A stretch of DNA of 7,121 nucleotides from Candidatus Woesearchaeota archaeon (GTDB lineage: Archaea; Nanobdellota; Nanobdellia; Woesearchaeales; 21-14-0-10-32-9), in assembly GCA_007117145.1 (NCBI GenBank), contig SKHC01000079.1, forward strand, positions 1 through 7,121, given 5' to 3'. The notes under the pieces were generated by a model that saw only the letters and a program-made list of their open reading frames with translations, was not told the origin of the DNA and ran no database searches. The translations under genes and the position numbers were made by a program. Each line of letters starts with the position of its first letter. Positions within the stretch are counted from its first letter, which is position 1. Positions 4,935 to 7,121 of the stretch are shown in pieces.

Positions 4935-6167
4935 TTGAAAGTGCTTATGTTAGGTTGGGAATTTCCACCCTTCTTCGCGGGAGGGGCTGGAATCGTTTGT
5001 GACGCGTTAGCCAGGGCGCTTAATGATTTAAACGTTGAAGTTACTTTTGTGATGCCTAAAGGTCCTGATGAGGGATTAAAGGAGCTTAATTCTAAGAATA
5101 AATTGCTTAAGGTGTTAAAAGCTGACGAAGAGATTTGTTTTGAAAACATTAAAACGATTAAAATTCCAACACTGCTTTCAGCTTATAATTCTGAGCAAGA
5201 GTACAGCGAGAAGTACAAGGAATTCAAGGCCAAGAATCCAACAGGTGGATTGTACGGAAGTAATTTAATGGCTGAAGTTTACCGGTTCAGTGAGGCTATT
5301 AAGAAAATTGCTTTGGAAGAGGATTTCGATGTTGTTCACGCTCACGATTGGACTACATTCCTTGCAGGGATTGCAGTAAAAGAAGTTACAGGTAAGCCTC
5401 TTATTGTTCACGTTCACATAACCGAATTTGATAAAAGTGGAGGAGCTTGGGCAAACCCTCATATTTACAAGATTGAAAGAGCAGGTATGCTTAACGCTGA
5501 CCGAGTTATAGCTGTTAGTCATAAAACGAAAGATAGGTGTATTCACAACTACGGAATTGACCCAGATAAGGTCGAAGTTGTTCATAATGCCACAAGTCCT
5601 ATGAATGATGTGATTGTAAAAAGAAATAACAACGATGAAAAAATCGTGCTGTTTGCTGGCAGAATCACTCTTCAAAAAGGTCCTGAGTACTTTGTTGAGG
5701 CTGCAAAGCTTGTAACTATGATAAACCCAAAAGTTAAGTTTCAAGTTGCAGGTAGCGGGGACATGCTTGAGAAGATGAAGGAAAAAGTTAAGGAGATGGA
5801 TCTTTGGGATAATTTTGAGTTCCTAGGGTTTTTCACTAGGGATCAGGCGGAAGTTATTTTTAGTGAAGCTGACGTTTTCGTTATGCCAAGTATCAGTGAG
5901 CCATTTGGAGTTGTTCCTTATGAAGCTCAGATTAAGAAAACCCCAACCATTATTAGTAAACAAAGTGGTATTAGTGAAATACTAAATCACACGTTAAAAG
6001 TAGATTTTTGGAATATTCATGATATGGCAAACAAGATTTTGGCTGTGCTTTCTTATCAAGATTTACATAAAGAACTTAGTGAAAGAGGGTATTTAGAAGC
6101 AAAAAACACCACTTGGGAAGAGCCGGCATCGAAATGCTTAAATATATATAATGCCCTGGTAAGATAA
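4935..6167 (+). CDS. GT-B glycosyltransferase, glycogen/starch synthase-like (GT4/GT5)
   Basis: This 410-residue cytosolic enzyme probably transfers glucose from a nucleotide sugar to an alpha-1,4-glucan. The N-terminal Rossmann domain starts MKVLMLGWEFPP and carries the Gly-rich acceptor/donor loop AGGAG (15-19), in place of the KxGG of classical starch synthases. VVHAHDW (133-139) is the conserved H-x-H-D-W segment. The C-terminal domain has GRITLQKG (242-249, with phosphate-binding R243 and K248) and VAGSGD (271-276). The retaining-GT E-x7-E motif follows in SEPFGVVPYE (E322, E330). All key residues are present and the enzyme looks active. At 410 residues it is a little shorter than many archaeal glycogen synthases. 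The start is TTG, chosen from the GAGGT site and the N-terminal motif. A GH57-like gene follows after one base, a pairing common in archaeal alpha-glucan loci. The exact donor and product are inferred; another GT4 activity is possible. Confidence 0.88.
   Translation: MKVLMLGWEFPPFFAGGAGIVCDALARALNDLNVEVTFVMPKGPDEGLKELNSKNKLLKVLKADEEICFENIKTIKIPTLLSAYNSEQEYSEKYKEFKAKNPTGGLYGSNLMAEVYRFSEAIKKIALEEDFDVVHAHDWTTFLAGIAVKEVTGKPLIVHVHITEFDKSGGAWANPHIYKIERAGMLNADRVIAVSHKTKDRCIHNYGIDPDKVEVVHNATSPMNDVIVKRNNNDEKIVLFAGRITLQKGPEYFVEAAKLVTMINPKVKFQVAGSGDMLEKMKEKVKEMDLWDNFEFLGFFTRDQAEVIFSEADVFVMPSISEPFGVVPYEAQIKKTPTIISKQSGISEILNHTLKVDFWNIHDMANKILAVLSYQDLHKELSERGYLEAKNTTWEEPASKCLNIYNALVR
6138..6151 (+). promoter_or_regulatory. 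Possible internal TATA box for the GH57-like gene
   Basis: TTAAATATATATAA lies in the last codons of the glycosyltransferase gene, centred about 24 bp before the ATG at 6169. This is the same geometry as the leaderless promoters elsewhere in the window. It could give the second gene its own transcript in addition to read-through. The bases also encode a normal LNIYN segment, so the match may be incidental. Confidence 0.4.
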
Positions 6168-6168
6168 A

Positions 6169-7121
6169 ATGGCTAAAGTATCACTTTTTTTAAGAATTAG
6201 TTTAAGTAAGAAATTGAATGGTTTTTCTTTTTTTGACATGGGTAAAAACGACAAAGAATACTTTGATGATAAAGAAAATATTTACATCGCACAGGATTAC
6301 TACGAAAACACTTTAAAACCTGTGATTTCTGATTTATTGAAGTTAAAAGACAAGATTAAGGTTAATTTGAGTATTGGCGGAGTCGCACTCGACATGTTTT
6401 CTGCTCATGTACCTGAAGCTCTTAAACTAATTAGAGAGTTTGCAGATTCAAAAAACGTTGAACTTGTAGGTGAGCCTCATCATAATAGCATTAGTTACTT
6501 GTTCAGTGAAGCTGAGTTTAAAGAACAAGTTAAGTTGCATGTATCAACATTGGAAAAACATTTCAATAAGAAACCTTTGATTTTTAGAAATACCGATTAT
6601 TCTTTTAGTGAGGTAGTTGAATCTAATCTTAATGGTTTTGAAGGTATAATAGTTGCAGAATATGTTGATTCAAATAAGGTTTATAAAACTAAGACTGGGA
6701 AAGCTGTTTTGATTAGAAGTAGTCAACTAGTTAGAGTAACTCAAGATATTAACGTTATAGCTTTTGACATTGAATACTTATTAAATGATGATTACCAATC
6801 TGCTTTACAAGACATTGTGGGAAAGCACGAGTTCTTGTTTGGCAGTGAGATGGCAAAACTAGCATCAGAAGAATTTAAGCAAAGTGGTACTTCAAAGCTT
6901 ACAAATAACATTCAAAACAGTGCTTTAAAAGAACTTGTGAAATTAGAACACAAGGTTAAGGCTACTCAAAACAAGGTTCATGTTGATAATTGGAGGCAGC
7001 TTTGCAACTTCGAGTATTATTTGAACATGTCCGATGAAAACATTTCCAATGATCCAAGTGCATACGAAGTATTTATAAACTATGTTACCGTACTTAAAGA
7101 CTTGGATACTAAGTTAAGTTA
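6169..7121 (+). CDS. GH57 alpha-amylase-like protein, probable pseudoenzyme (3' end missing)
   Basis: The frame is open for 317 codons from ATG to the window edge with no stop. Similarity to the alpha-amylase branch of GH57 is clear: FFD near 21-23, YFDD (31-34), LSIGGVALDMF (67-77), ELVGEPHHNSISYLFSEAEF (98-117), PLIFRNT (136-142) and AYEVFINYVTVLKD (298-311), which resembles the end of the catalytic domain. Active-site signatures are degraded. The family HQP is SLS (11-13), and the nucleophile Glu after FRNT is Asp (D143). The DYETFGEH acid/base motif reads DIEYLLND (D200 kept), and TSDHFYYM is replaced near 279-287. The stretch between the third and fourth motifs looks several dozen residues short. 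The gene starts one base after the glycosyltransferase stop, with no Shine-Dalgarno site. It probably binds glucan or the synthase rather than hydrolysing it; residual activity is not excluded. Confidence 0.82.
   Translation, partial: MAKVSLFLRISLSKKLNGFSFFDMGKNDKEYFDDKENIYIAQDYYENTLKPVISDLLKLKDKIKVNLSIGGVALDMFSAHVPEALKLIREFADSKNVELVGEPHHNSISYLFSEAEFKEQVKLHVSTLEKHFNKKPLIFRNTDYSFSEVVESNLNGFEGIIVAEYVDSNKVYKTKTGKAVLIRSSQLVRVTQDINVIAFDIEYLLNDDYQSALQDIVGKHEFLFGSEMAKLASEEFKQSGTSKLTNNIQNSALKELVKLEHKVKATQNKVHVDNWRQLCNFEYYLNMSDENISNDPSAYEVFINYVTVLKDLDTKLS

Noticed and set aside
5265..5744. Long minus-strand ORF (159 codons) inside the glycosyltransferase
   Set aside because: It is antisense to a gene with intact GT-B motifs. 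Its translation is low-complexity and Cys/Asn/Phe-rich with no recognisable domain, so it is a shadow frame.

Overview
The window looks like a compact, AT-rich archaeal genome segment. The main evidence is a complete archaeal-type family B DNA polymerase, TATA-box promoters sitting about 25-30 bp upstream of start codons, few Shine-Dalgarno sequences, and a GT-B glycogen-synthase-like gene paired with a GH57 homologue. The lineage cannot be fixed from the sequence. A DPANN-type archaeon (for example Woesearchaeota or Pacearchaeota) is my best guess, at low confidence. No tRNA, rRNA, CRISPR array or insertion sequence is visible, and there is no gene-free stretch longer than about 140 bp.

Layout. 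(1) 1-153, + strand: the 3' end, or all, of an unrecognised small protein whose stop codon interlocks with that of the next gene. (2) 150-1197, - strand: a secreted or membrane-anchored protein of unknown function (484-1197), followed by a MIP18/SufT-like (DUF59) Fe-S assembly protein (150-446). (3) 1198-1281: an 84-bp divergent promoter region. (4) 1282-3594, + strand: DNA polymerase B with intact exonuclease and polymerase motifs and a PIP-box-like C-terminus. (5) 3584-3850, - strand: an 88-residue winged-helix protein resembling the C-terminal tail of archaeal MCM, overlapping the polymerase gene tail to tail by 11 bp. (6) 3912-4798, - strand: a two-gene unit of a winged-helix regulator and a small CxxC protein, joined by an ATGA stop-start overlap. 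(7) 4799-4934: a second divergent promoter region. (8) 4935-7121, + strand: a GT-B glycosyltransferase followed after one base by a GH57 alpha-amylase-like gene that runs off the window.

How the genes may work together. Genes 4 and 5 touch DNA replication: the polymerase, its likely clamp-binding tail and a detached MCM-type winged helix. The last two genes form an alpha-glucan (glycogen) metabolism pair, and the divergent winged-helix gene is a candidate local regulator of it.

The most notable observation is that the GH57 protein keeps the family scaffold but has lost most active-site signatures. HQP became SLS, the nucleophile Glu became Asp, and the acid/base and fifth motifs are degenerate. 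It looks like a pseudoenzyme partner of the synthase. A second theme is the regular TATA-to-ATG spacing of most genes, which implies leaderless mRNAs. Shine-Dalgarno sites appear only before the TTG-started glycosyltransferase and before the downstream gene of the overlapping pair.
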